Assembly (NCBI GenBank): GCA_964644695.1 | Contig: CAZXWN010000019.1 | Span: forward strand, 1-35,362 | Source: CAZXWN01 sp964644695 [NCBI: uncultured bacterium] | GTDB lineage: Bacteria > UBP4 > UBA4092 | Length of the DNA: 35,362 nt | Reading direction: 5' to 3' | The notes under the pieces: model-generated | Seen by the model: the letters and a program-made list of their open reading frames with translations, nothing else | The model's database searches: none | Told to the model about the DNA's origin: nothing | Program-made: the position numbers and the translations under genes | Shown: one piece after another, positions 14,807 through 23,114 of the stretch | Layout of the letters: every line of letters starts with the position of its first letter | Numbering within the stretch: position 1 is the stretch's first letter

Positions 14807-17800
14807 TTACCATAAGGAAATATCCCCGAAATAAGGGTCATCAAGGTCGCGGAGGAAATCCAAATTCCGAACATTGATTTTACCCGGGACATCACTGTTG
14901 GCAATGAACTGGAACTGATGATATCCGTTTCGTCCAGGGCCGATGACATAATGATAACCATCGTTGATTCGGCCGAACTCCGCGGATGCCATCAACTGCC
15001 CCCCGGTACTCCAGAAATCATAACTTCCATTGGAAGGGACTCCGTATAATGCCATGAGGACAATGGACCCATAGGAGTCCAGAGCGCCGGCCGTTTTTTC
15101 AACATAGGCCTTGAATCCGACTTCATGGTCCGGCATGGAACTTGGAGTATAGACGCCAGTCTGGTTAAGTTGTGCGGTCAGTTTCTTACCGTACTGGATG
15201 CCGGTGGTGGCTTTGGAGAAATCGAATTGAACCGCATCATCGACGATATTCAGAGGACAGTCGCCCTCAGTTGTGGACCAACCGTAGGACAGGTCTGTAA
15301 GGCTTGAGAAACTCCGGTAAGGATATTTCAAAGCACTTTGACTACGGGTATCAATGACATAAGGGGTATCGTCAATAATGTGTACATCATCAATATAGAG
15401 AACACCTTGTTTGGTGCCAGGTTTAAGAATCAACTGGAAATAGGCTATACCCGTATCCTGGGTATAAACGGGGGCTTCAATCCAAGTCCATACAGTGGGT
15501 ACTCCAAAGAGAATATTACAAGCGATATCTATATGCGGACTACTGGGGATTATGCCGTTGAAGTTGAATAGTCCAACCTGAAGGTCATTGTTGGGCGTCG
15601 GGGACATGACTCGCATACGGGCAATACCCCATCTATTTTTTCCGTAGCCATACCACTGGTTAGTACCCGGGGTGAGTTTGATGGCCTGATTGGTTGAAGT
15701 AAAACTGAATCTCCAAATATCATTCGCGATTTGTCCTTTTGAGTCTATTATCTGAGGCAAGTATCCCCATTCTGGAGTGGCCGAATAATCGGCAATCATT
15801 TCTTTTCCCCAGTTTCCCCATACCCACTGGGTCGTATCCATCATATCCCCATAGGGGAGTTGGTTTGACCAGATATCAAGGCGTTCCTTATCCATATCCG
15901 GACCGTAGGGTGAGGATGAATTTGGAGAAGCAATAATATCTAATGAAACACGGTATCCCCGATAGAAATAAGGGCCCATACTTACACACAGAGTTGTCTG
16001 ATTGACCCATGATGCAGAAACGAGGTCATGGTCATAAGTCAGGCAGCTGTTATTTCCAAAAGATTCCGGGATAGCGGGACCTGCGGAAGAAGTGACATAT
16101 TGCGACATATCAATATAGGAAGGGCCGGTATAATCGAATGCGAAATGGGGCAGCTTGGAAATCCGATAGGTGCTAATTTTAATGGGGACTTTTGCGGTGA
16201 GGGTAATGCCAGGATGGGTGAGAGTCAGATAGACAAAACCACTGGTAGGTTGACTCCAACCTGACAGGGAGACGGTACCATTTGAGAGGGTTGCCATACC
16301 GAGGAAATTGCCGGATAATTCGTAAACACCCAAACCTTCCGGGTCATAATCAGCGACAGCCAAGGCATTGGGAAGAGCTTCTCCCAAGACTAATTTGATA
16401 GCAGGAAAATCAATGGTACTGGACCCATACACTTTGATATAATCAGGTCTTCCATAGCCCGCTGAACCGAAATAATTCGATGTCTGAAGGTGGACCGTAT
16501 ATTTCCCCGGGGTGGTATAGGTGTGGGTTGGATTACAGAAAGTGGTTGATTGTCCGTCTCCAAAACTCCAGTTCCAGTAATCAGGGGCCCCAAAAGATTC
16601 CTCAATGAAATTGACTGTCAGGGGGGCTATCCCACTGACGGTCGTTGCAGAGAATTTAGGCTGAAGATACCAACCTGGAGTTATCTTCATATAGAAAGCG
16701 TCGTAGTAACTTCCCCTGAAGGTACTTTGTCGTGAGTTAATGGTGCAGGGAAATCCGGTGGTAGATCCTGTCCATCCGGCAACCCAAACACTCCCCTTTT
16801 CACCCACAGCCAGAGTCATCGGACTATCCATATCGTTACCCCCAAACAGGGTACTGTGGATAATGGTTCCAGTGTTTGAGTCTATCCGCATGATAGTGCC
16901 ATCCATGTGTCCATTGTGGGTCGAATCCATTGCACCGGGACTGAGAGGGAATCCAACCGTACCGGCAGCATTCCCGATAAGGGTGAGATAGCCATTTTCA
17001 TCGGCGACCATCCTGCTGTTATAGTCATACCAGAGCCCTCCCAAATATGAGGAGTAGCTAAGGTCTGTTCCATTGGTATTCAGGATGGTCAAAAATCCAT
17101 CAATATTACCCCCATAGGTGTTATCCGCATTGGTGGTTGTGGTTGGGTAGTTGCTGGAATCTGTATAACCGGTAATGGCGAATCTCCCATCAGGGAGCAG
17201 GGCACTTCCTAAGGTATAATCATTGTTTGTTCCACCAATGAAGGTGGAATAAATCAGAGCTGACCCCGTTGAGTTTATCTTCATAGCAAAAGTATCGGAA
17301 TAATTGATATTGTAACTGGTATCATAAGCATTAGAGGTGACCGGGAAGTCGGGGGATCTAGTGTCACCAGCGAGATAGATATTTCCAAGACTATCAATAC
17401 TGATCGTTGCTCCCGCATTATCTTGGTCAGAGCCGCCGATATAAGTAGCGAAGATAATGGAGTCACAGGCATTGGTGAGCTTCATCAGGAAGATGTCACT
17501 TCCCCCATTAAGGGTCGTATCAAAAGCGTCCGTGGTGACAGGGAATGTCGAAGACATTGTATAGCCGGTAATAATGAAATTCCCATCAGGACTTCTTTTG
17601 ATACCATAAGGGGCGTCAAATCGTTCCCCACTGATATAGGAACAATATTTTACTTGTGAACCATCGGGATTAAGTTTCATCAGGAACCCATGTTCATAGC
17701 TTGGTTGATAGACAGTATTTATGGCATTGGTCGTTACCGGAAGGTCGGGAGAAGTGGTATGGCCAACCAAGATAATGTCCCCATTAGTATCTATGGACAG

Positions 17801-18145
17801 AGCTTCTCCAAAATCGTTTCCGCTGCCGCCAAGGGGCCCGATAACTTGAGTTATTGTTCCAGCGGAGTCCAGTTTGAAAATGAAGGTATCATAATTGCCT
17901 GAGGTTGTTTTAGCGGCAAACAGACCGGTGCTGTTGGTATAAAGAATAACCATGGCCCCGCCGTCCTCGGTAGCGATCATATTTCGGATAAACTCATCCT
18001 GTTCACCGCCCAGAAGGGTAGAGTATTCAAGGTAATTAGCATTTTGGCCATTGGTGAGTCTGGTGGCGCTTACGGTAGAGATGAAGGAAAGAGAAAAGAG
18101 GCATAACAAGCTCAGGATAAAACGGATTGGTTTATTACAGGACAT
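14807..18145 (-). CDS. SBBP2: secreted SBBP beta-propeller/PKD protein (1112 aa)
   Basis: A paralogue of SBBP1 of exactly the same length and domain order: signal peptide (about 1-27, MSCNKPIRFILSLLC), seven SBBP repeats (LLGGEQDE, PLGGSGND, YISGERFD, YIGGSDQD, FIGGTNND, YLGGLWYD, LFGGNDMD), PKD domain (NWSFGDGQSTTFCNPTHTY), one 87-residue beta domain and the long C-terminal jelly-roll-like region ending LDDPYFGDISLW. GGAGG lies 7 nt before the ATG. Divergence from SBBP1 is moderate in the propeller and very low near the C-terminus, where 216 bp are identical. No clear terminator separates it from SBBP1, so read-through is possible in addition to the SBBP1 promoter. The ligand is unknown; sugar or surface binding is inferred from the modules. 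Confidence 0.9.
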   Translation of the reverse strand: MSCNKPIRFILSLLCLFSLSFISTVSATRLTNGQNANYLEYSTLLGGEQDEFIRNMIATEDGGAMVILYTNSTGLFAAKTTSGNYDTFIFKLDSAGTITQVIGPLGGSGNDFGEALSIDTNGDIILVGHTTSPDLPVTTNAINTVYQPSYEHGFLMKLNPDGSQVKYCSYISGERFDAPYGIKRSPDGNFIITGYTMSSTFPVTTDAFDTTLNGGSDIFLMKLTNACDSIIFATYIGGSDQDNAGATISIDSLGNIYLAGDTRSPDFPVTSNAYDTSYNINYSDTFAMKINSTGSALIYSTFIGGTNNDYTLGSALLPDGRFAITGYTDSSNYPTTTTNADNTYGGNIDGFLTILNTNGTDLSYSSYLGGLWYDYNSRMVADENGYLTLIGNAAGTVGFPLSPGAMDSTHNGHMDGTIMRIDSNTGTIIHSTLFGGNDMDSPMTLAVGEKGSVWVAGWTGSTTGFPCTINSRQSTFRGSYYDAFYMKITPGWYLQPKFSATTVSGIAPLTVNFIEESFGAPDYWNWSFGDGQSTTFCNPTHTYTTPGKYTVHLQTSNYFGSAGYGRPDYIKVYGSSTIDFPAIKLVLGEALPNALAVADYDPEGLGVYELSGNFLGMATLSNGTVSLSGWSQPTSGFVYLTLTHPGITLTAKVPIKISTYRISKLPHFAFDYTGPSYIDMSQYVTSSAGPAIPESFGNNSCLTYDHDLVSASWVNQTTLCVSMGPYFYRGYRVSLDIIASPNSSSPYGPDMDKERLDIWSNQLPYGDMMDTTQWVWGNWGKEMIADYSATPEWGYLPQIIDSKGQIANDIWRFSFTSTNQAIKLTPGTNQWYGYGKNRWGIARMRVMSPTPNNDLQVGLFNFNGIIPSSPHIDIACNILFGVPTVWTWIEAPVYTQDTGIAYFQLILKPGTKQGVLYIDDVHIIDDTPYVIDTRSQSALKYPYRSFSSLTDLSYGWSTTEGDCPLNIVDDAVQFDFSKATTGIQYGKKLTAQLNQTGVYTPSSMPDHEVGFKAYVEKTAGALDSYGSIVLMALYGVPSNGSYDFWSTGGQLMASAEFGRINDGYHYVIGPGRNGYHQFQFIANSDVPGKINVRNLDFLRDLDDPYFGDISLW
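14927..15142. repeat. 216-bp perfect repeat shared with SBBP1, copy in SBBP2
   Basis: Counterpart of 11435-11650. The sequence on either side, still coding and homologous, differs between the two genes by scattered substitutions, so the perfect tract stands out. Confidence 0.93.
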
Positions 18146-18189
18146 AAATCGACCTCCAACAAAATCCCCGACAAGTGGGTCAACATATA

Positions 18190-18233
18190 AATCAAGGTAG
18201 ATTAAATTTATAATGCTTTACAGGTTTTGGCAA
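18190..18233 (-). promoter_or_regulatory. SBBP2 promoter (shared SBBP promoter type)
   Basis: On the minus strand: TTGCCA (18228-18233), 15-bp spacer, TATAAA (18207-18212), then CCTTGATT (18190-18197). From the -10 through this motif it is nearly identical to the SBBP1 promoter. Predicted leader about 55 nt. Confidence 0.6.
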
Positions 18234-18386
18234 GGTGGAATTTATAAGGTGTTCATATTGCGGAGTTTTGTAAAATTATGTTTGGTAAAATCTGTAACAA
18301 TGGGGAAAAAACACGGGGTTATTTGAGGGGAAGTTCAGGGGATATTTTTCATAAGGTGCGAATGGAATTTGTAGTATTCCAGTTTG

Positions 18387-18399
18387 AGGTGTTACACCT
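18387..18399. promoter_or_regulatory. 13-bp dyad AGGTGTTACACCT (copy 2)
   Basis: Same perfect dyad as at 11193, here about 155 bp upstream of the SBBP2 -35 element, where an operator role is at least possible. Confidence 0.3.
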
Positions 18400-18405
18400 T
18401 CCCCC

Positions 18406-18421
18406 TTCGTTTCTGGTTCGT
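18406..18421 (+). promoter_or_regulatory. TTCGT direct repeat pair, 11-bp period (site C)
   Basis: The duplicate of site B. It lies between the SBBP3 terminator and the SBBP2 promoter, about 260 bp from the SBBP2 start, with the TTCGT units on the strand opposite to the gene. Confidence 0.4.
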
Positions 18422-18444
18422 TGGTGAGAGGGAAATTCCGAATG

Positions 18445-18473
18445 AAAACAAAAGGGCGGATGGTTATCCGCCC
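18445..18473 (-). terminator. Rho-independent terminator of SBBP3
   Basis: Identical to the SBBP1 terminator: GGGCGGAT / ATCCGCCC stem (18454-18473) followed on the minus strand by TTTTGTTTT. It separates SBBP3 from SBBP2 transcription. Confidence 0.9.
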
Positions 18474-18508
18474 GGTCAGATTATCAAAATTGTATGAGAG
18501 ATGATTTG

Positions 18509-21500
18509 TTACCAGAGAGACAGGTCTCCGAAGTAGGGGTCATCCAGATCCCGGAGGAAGTCGATATCACTGACATTGATTTTACCGACGACATCGCTGT
18601 TAGCAATGAACTGGAATTGATGATAACTGTTTCGTCCAGGGCCGATGACATAATGATATCCATTGTTGATTTTCCCAAACTCCGCCGATGCAAATAATTG
18701 TCCTCCGGTACTCCAGAAATCATAACTGCCATTGGAGGGGACACCATACAAAGCCATCAGGATGATAGAACTGTAAGTGTTGAAATTCCCCGAGTCGATT
18801 TGAACATTCGCCTTAAGTCCGACATCGTGATTGGGCAGGGAACTGGGTGTATAGACTCCAGAGTGGTTTAACTGGGCAGTCAGTTTCTTACCATACTGGA
18901 TGCCGGTGGTGGCTTTGGAGAAATCGAATTGAACTGAATTATTGACCACATTCAGGGGACAGTCGCCTTCAGTCGTGGACCAACCGTAGGCCAAGTCTTC
19001 AAGATTGGAGAAACTACGATAAGGATATTTCAATTCACTGTGGGTTCGACTATCAATGACAAAGGGTTCAACATCGACGATATCCAACTGGTCGATGTAA
19101 ACAACTCCGGGTTTGGTGCCAGGTTTGAGGATTATCTGTACATAACCCGGTCCAGTATCCTGAGTGTAAAGGGGAGCCTCAATCCATGTCCAGACGGTAG
19201 GAACACCAAAGAGGATGTTGCAGGAGATATCCAGATGGGGGTTGGTTGGAATAACGCCATTGAAGTTAAACAAGCCAACCTGGAGGTCATTGTTGGGGGT
19301 AGGAGACATGACTCTCATGCGGGCAATACCCCATTGGTTTTTGTCGTATGTCCTCCAGTTGTTAGGAGGAGACGTCAATTTATAAGCCTGATTCGTCGAA
19401 GTAAAGGAGAAGGACCAAACTCCCTTGGCGATATTGCCTACGGAATCCACATAGTTACTGATATATTCCCAAGCGGGGACATCGGAATAATCGGTAATCA
19501 TTTCTTTGCCCCAGATACCATACAACCAGTTAGAGTTGTCGAGATATTGTCCAATCGCCAAATAGTTAGTTCGGACATCGACCACTTCAATGTCCATATC
19601 GGACCCGTAGGGGGGCGCACTATTGGGAGAGGCGATAATGTGAACGGGCCATGATGAGTTAAGGGAATAACCGCCCGCATTTTTGAAATACAGCGTTGTG
19701 GAATCAACCCAATGAACATCCAGGTGTTGGGTGTCGTAAACCAGACAACTGTTATTTCCAAAAGAGGGTGGGATGGCAGGGCCAGCAGAGTTGGTAACAT
19801 AAGTCGCCATATTCAAATACATGGGTGTTTCATGTTGGAACCCAAAATGAGGAAGTTTGGCTATTCGGTAAGTGCTGATTTTAATCGGGATTCTTCCGAT
19901 TGTGGTTTGCCCCGAATGGGTGAGGTTGATGTAAATGAATCCAGAGGTTGGTTGTCCCCAGGAGCTGATAGAGATGGTCCCATTGGATAATGTTCCGAGG
20001 TTCAGGAAGTTTTCAACCAGCTGGTAGGTGCCAGTGGACAGGGTGTCATAATCAGCAAGGGCATACGCATTCGGGAGAGATTCTCCTGGAAGCAGCTTGA
20101 TGGCAGGGAAATCCAGGGAGGTAAATCCAACACGGGTGATGGTGATTTTTACCCGAGCGGTCAGAGTAATCAAAGGGTGAGTCATCTTAATGTATAGATA
20201 ACCGGTGGTGGGTTCTGACCAGGGACCCAGAGATACCGTAGAGTTGGAGAGGGTCGCCAGACCGAGGAAGTTCGAAGTTATCTCATAGGTCCCCTGTCCT
20301 TCCGGGTCATGGTCTGAGACGATGAACGCCTTTGGTTTTGCTGTGCCGGGGGTATATTTTATTTCCGGGAAATCAATCGTGCTGGAACTATAGAGATGTA
20401 TATAATTTGTTAGTTCGCAGGTATCCGAACCCAGGGGGTTGGTGGTCACTAATCGCAAGGTATATTGACCGGCGGTGCTGTAAGTATGGGTTGGGTTTTG
20501 CAGTGAGGATGTTTGTCCATCACCGAAGTCCCATGCCCAATAGTCGGGGGCGCCATAGGTTTCGTCGATGAAATCCACAGAGAGGGGCGCAATACCTCGA
20601 GTTTTATTCACAGAGAATTTCGAATCAAGATACCAACCGGGTGTCATCTTCATGATGAAGGCATCGTTGTATCCACCAGAGAAAGTGCTTTGGATGGAGT
20701 TTACTGTACAAGGAAATCCAATCGTAGAATTGGACCATCCAGAAAACCAGACACTCCCGTTTGTTTCGGGAACTATCCCGGTGAAGTAATCATCATTACT
20801 GCCGCCGAGTAGAGTGAAATGAATCATTGTGTTAGTCCGGGAATCCCACCGCATCACAAAGAGTTCCCACCCGCCCGCGTTCGTTGTATCCATCGCACCG
20901 GGGCTAAAGGGAAGGTCTCTTATACTTCCTGTTTGGCCTCCGATGGTGATAATCCCTTGTGTGTCGCAGGACAAGACCACTCCATATTCCCCACCCAGTT
21001 TGCCGATAAAAGTGGAATAATCCAGACCACTACCATCGGATTTCATGATGGTAAAGAAAGCATCTGCCCAGATATCACCCACCGTGTCCATTGCATTGGC
21101 CGTAATGGGGAAGTTTGTTGATTGGCTGTAACCTGTGATAGCAAGCCTCCCATCAGGTAATAAATCACTACCCATGGAGTAGTCATCAAGTGCACCACCG
21201 AGGAAAGTGGAGAAGACCAATTGATATGTGGAGGGATTAAACTTTAAGACGAAAGCATCGGAGTATGTGCCACTCAAGGAGGTGTCATATGCATTGGTAG
21301 TAACGGGGAAGTTTGCAGATCGAGTTGCGCCGGTCAGAAAGAGATTGCCTGCAGAATCAATATTAATGTTCTGGACATTATAATCTCGATCTGAACCTCC
21401 AATGTAGGTTGAGTAGAGGATAGAGTCACAGGCATTAGTCAGTTCTGTCAGGGTGACATCTAAATCACCATTATATGAGGTATCCAGTGCGTTTGCGGTG

Positions 21501-22108
21501 ACAGGATAGTTGGAAGAATTAGTATGTCCAGTCAGCCAGATATTACCCGCAGCGTCCAGTTTTATTTGGGAAAGGTAATCAACATTCTGACCGCCTAAAT
21601 AAGAGCAGTACTTTATTTGGGAGCCATCTGGACTTAACCGCATCAAGAAGCCATCGAAATATCCCCCTTGATAGGTAGTATTTAAGGCGTTAGTTGTTAC
21701 CGGAAGGTCAAGGGAAGCCGTATAACCAATCAATAAAAGATCTCCGTTGGTGTCTATGGCCAAAGTTTCACCCATATCATCCCCGGAACCACCCAGGGGG
21801 CCAATTATTCGGGAGACAGTTCCGGTCGCATCAAATTTCAGGATGTAGGTGTCAAGGTCGGACTGGGTTGTTTTTGTGGTGAAGAATCCGGTGCTGTTGG
21901 AATACATGACCGCGAATATTCCCCCATCATTGGTGGGCGTAATTTTTTTCATAAAATCGCGTTCGCTCCCGCCCAGGAGGGTGGAGTATTCAAAGTAGTT
22001 ACAGGATTGCCCGTTAGTCAATTTTGTTGCGGCGGCGGGAGAAAGAATAATCAAGGTCAGTACTAAAATGAGGCCTGTCAAAACAGGGTTAAACTTTTGG
22101 ATCGGCAC
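18509..22108 (-). CDS. SBBP3: secreted SBBP beta-propeller/PKD protein with extra domain (1199 aa)
   Basis: Third paralogue: signal peptide about residues 1-30 (PIQKFNPVLTGLILV...), seven SBBP repeats (one degenerate, FIGKLGGEYG), PKD domain (DFGDGQTSSLQNPTHTY), then two tandem copies of the 87-residue beta domain (about 574-748) where SBBP1 and SBBP2 have one, and the same C-terminal region ending LDDPYFGDLSLW. The start is a GTG at 22108 with GGAGG 7 nt upstream, the exact position used by its paralogues; the open frame extends 11 codons farther to an ATG lacking a ribosome site. With this start it is exactly 87 residues longer than the others. It has its own promoter close to the stop of the separately encoded N-terminal-type domain gene, so it is not simply the second half of a broken gene. 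Confidence 0.9.
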   Translation of the reverse strand: MPIQKFNPVLTGLILVLTLIILSPAAATKLTNGQSCNYFEYSTLLGGSERDFMKKITPTNDGGIFAVMYSNSTGFFTTKTTQSDLDTYILKFDATGTVSRIIGPLGGSGDDMGETLAIDTNGDLLLIGYTASLDLPVTTNALNTTYQGGYFDGFLMRLSPDGSQIKYCSYLGGQNVDYLSQIKLDAAGNIWLTGHTNSSNYPVTANALDTSYNGDLDVTLTELTNACDSILYSTYIGGSDRDYNVQNINIDSAGNLFLTGATRSANFPVTTNAYDTSLSGTYSDAFVLKFNPSTYQLVFSTFLGGALDDYSMGSDLLPDGRLAITGYSQSTNFPITANAMDTVGDIWADAFFTIMKSDGSGLDYSTFIGKLGGEYGVVLSCDTQGIITIGGQTGSIRDLPFSPGAMDTTNAGGWELFVMRWDSRTNTMIHFTLLGGSNDDYFTGIVPETNGSVWFSGWSNSTIGFPCTVNSIQSTFSGGYNDAFIMKMTPGWYLDSKFSVNKTRGIAPLSVDFIDETYGAPDYWAWDFGDGQTSSLQNPTHTYSTAGQYTLRLVTTNPLGSDTCELTNYIHLYSSSTIDFPEIKYTPGTAKPKAFIVSDHDPEGQGTYEITSNFLGLATLSNSTVSLGPWSEPTTGYLYIKMTHPLITLTARVKITITRVGFTSLDFPAIKLLPGESLPNAYALADYDTLSTGTYQLVENFLNLGTLSNGTISISSWGQPTSGFIYINLTHSGQTTIGRIPIKISTYRIAKLPHFGFQHETPMYLNMATYVTNSAGPAIPPSFGNNSCLVYDTQHLDVHWVDSTTLYFKNAGGYSLNSSWPVHIIASPNSAPPYGSDMDIEVVDVRTNYLAIGQYLDNSNWLYGIWGKEMITDYSDVPAWEYISNYVDSVGNIAKGVWSFSFTSTNQAYKLTSPPNNWRTYDKNQWGIARMRVMSPTPNNDLQVGLFNFNGVIPTNPHLDISCNILFGVPTVWTWIEAPLYTQDTGPGYVQIILKPGTKPGVVYIDQLDIVDVEPFVIDSRTHSELKYPYRSFSNLEDLAYGWSTTEGDCPLNVVNNSVQFDFSKATTGIQYGKKLTAQLNHSGVYTPSSLPNHDVGLKANVQIDSGNFNTYSSIILMALYGVPSNGSYDFWSTGGQLFASAEFGKINNGYHYVIGPGRNSYHQFQFIANSDVVGKINVSDIDFLRDLDDPYFGDLSLW
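19858..20379 (-). repeat. Two tandem 261-bp (87-codon) domain units in SBBP3
   Basis: The FPEIKYTPGTAKP...ARVKITI unit and the FPAIKLLPGESLPN...GRIPIKI unit align over 87 residues; corresponding bases (e.g. GGGAAATC at 20367 and 20106) are 261 bp apart. The boundaries given are approximate. The second unit is closer to the single unit of SBBP1 and SBBP2 at its FPAIKLxxGESLPNA motif. Confidence 0.85.
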
Positions 22109-22151
22109 AATAAGACCTCCAATAGGAACTACTATTGCCAAGAATTCAACG

Positions 22152-22195
22152 AATCAAGGATTATTCAAATTATAGCTCTATATTGGATTTGACAA
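22152..22195 (-). promoter_or_regulatory. SBBP3 promoter (shared SBBP promoter type)
   Basis: On the minus strand: TTGTCA (22190-22195), 15-bp spacer, TATAAT (22169-22174), then CCTTGATT (22152-22159). It begins 11 bp after the stop codon of the preceding gene. Leader about 54 nt. Confidence 0.65.
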
Positions 22196-22206
22196 AATGG
22201 CTGAGG

Positions 22207-23028
22207 TTATTGAATGGTCAGTAATTTTTGGGTGTCATAAGGACCCACAGAATATGCTGCGGTATTTTTGTTGAGAAGGGTGTAATGCGCAGGGATGGAA
22301 CGGGACAATTGGCTGGCTTCCGGTTTTTTATCAACAAGGGTCCCCATGGGGGTATATATGAGAAGTGTTCCATTTAACTTCTTGCGCAATTTAGTGGCGC
22401 CTTCCATCGTGAACTGAATTTGTGATACTGGAGACACTTTTGCGTCAGAATGGGCGGATGGATCAATCTCAAAACGGTATTGCAATTTACCCAGCGTTCC
22501 GAAATATATCAGGTCTATGCCGGGATAGAGATTTTTGTATCGGACTTGCTGATAAGTCCGAATATTGCTGATACTGCCGGAGGGGTTATTGCCTGTCAGG
22601 TAATTGATTTTACCGGGAAGCTCAGCTTCACCCAGAATTTCACATTGGGGATTGGTGTGAAGGAAACGTTTTTTTAAGACAAGATGTTTTGTGATAACCG
22701 TTTCGGGATTTTTATTATTGGGAGATGTTTTTTGGGCGGAAGGTTTCACGGATTGAACGATGTCGCTGATAATGCCATCCGCAGTGAAATAGAGTGCACC
22801 GCCCGGTCCTTGTGTGTAAAAACGAACCGTTGAGTCCATCTGTCCTTGATTGGAAACAAAAGCCAACGGCAGATTAGCATAAGACTTCATAGCATTGGTT
22901 TTGGTTTGTGCATCTACTCTATTTGCTGGAGGTGCCGATGGAGTTGGATTTTTAGCTGACGCAATAGATATGAGAGAAATGATCAATAGTGAAAAAATTA
23001 TGTGGGAGAGTCGTGGGCTACGAGTCAT
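22207..23028 (-). CDS. Stand-alone N-terminal-type domain of SBBP proteins
   Basis: A 273-residue exported protein (signal peptide about 1-25). The body matches the domain that normally precedes the propeller in SBBP-repeat proteins: PLAFVSNQGQMDSTVRFYTQG (about 53-73), a central GKINYLTGNNPSG motif, then VRYKNLYPGIDLIYFGTLG and LQYRFEIDPSA, ending GPYDTQKLLTIQ. In typical fused proteins the last motif leads directly into a YSTYLGG propeller blade; here a stop codon falls at that junction and SBBP3, starting 98 bp on, begins its mature part with YFEYSTLLGG. It therefore looks like a split module, perhaps acting with one or all three SBBP proteins. AGGA lies 6 nt before the ATG. Confidence 0.85.
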   Translation of the reverse strand: MTRSPRLSHIIFSLLIISLISIASAKNPTPSAPPANRVDAQTKTNAMKSYANLPLAFVSNQGQMDSTVRFYTQGPGGALYFTADGIISDIVQSVKPSAQKTSPNNKNPETVITKHLVLKKRFLHTNPQCEILGEAELPGKINYLTGNNPSGSISNIRTYQQVRYKNLYPGIDLIYFGTLGKLQYRFEIDPSAHSDAKVSPVSQIQFTMEGATKLRKKLNGTLLIYTPMGTLVDKKPEASQLSRSIPAHYTLLNKNTAAYSVGPYDTQKLLTIQ

Positions 23029-23057
23029 TATTATTCCTAACCTGCAAATTTATAAAA

Positions 23058-23087
23058 AGTATAAAGCGCTGTGGAGAGGACTGTCAA
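23058..23087 (-). promoter_or_regulatory. Promoter of the stand-alone SBBP N-domain gene
   Basis: On the minus strand a perfect TTGACA (23082-23087), an 18-bp spacer and TATACT (23058-23063), giving a leader of about 25 nt. This is the best sigma-70-like promoter in the window, and it differs from the three SBBP promoters in spacer length. Confidence 0.65.
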
Positions 23088-23114
23088 TTTCGCAGAAATT
23101 CAGGGAGGACAGAA

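Larger units (their letters stand above)
18146..18508. other. 363-bp gap between SBBP3 and SBBP2
   Basis: It contains, in minus-strand order, the SBBP3 terminator, a TTCGT repeat pair (site C), a 13-bp dyad, about 110 bp with nothing recognisable, and the SBBP2 promoter. The right 159 bp belong to the 309-bp repeat. No ORF of note. Confidence 0.7.
18350..18658. repeat. 309-bp perfect direct repeat, copy 2
   Basis: Identical by eye to 11156-11464. Here it covers the last 150 bp of SBBP3 and 159 bp of the gap to SBBP2. Confidence 0.95.

Noticed and set aside
11156-18658. The duplicated 309-bp block as an insertion sequence or mobile element
   Set aside because: No transposase, terminal inverted repeats or target duplications, and half of it is the coding end of homologous genes; gene conversion fits better.
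19040-19654. 204-codon plus-strand frame opposite SBBP3
   Set aside because: The antisense frame results from repetitive codon use in the SBBP gene; the homologous positions in SBBP1 and SBBP2 do not keep it open.
22109-22206. Frameshift or sequencing error splitting one SBBP gene into the 273-aa and 1199-aa parts
   Set aside because: The downstream gene has its own promoter, GGAGG site, GTG start and signal peptide, all matching its two paralogues, and the join is 98 bp of non-coding DNA.
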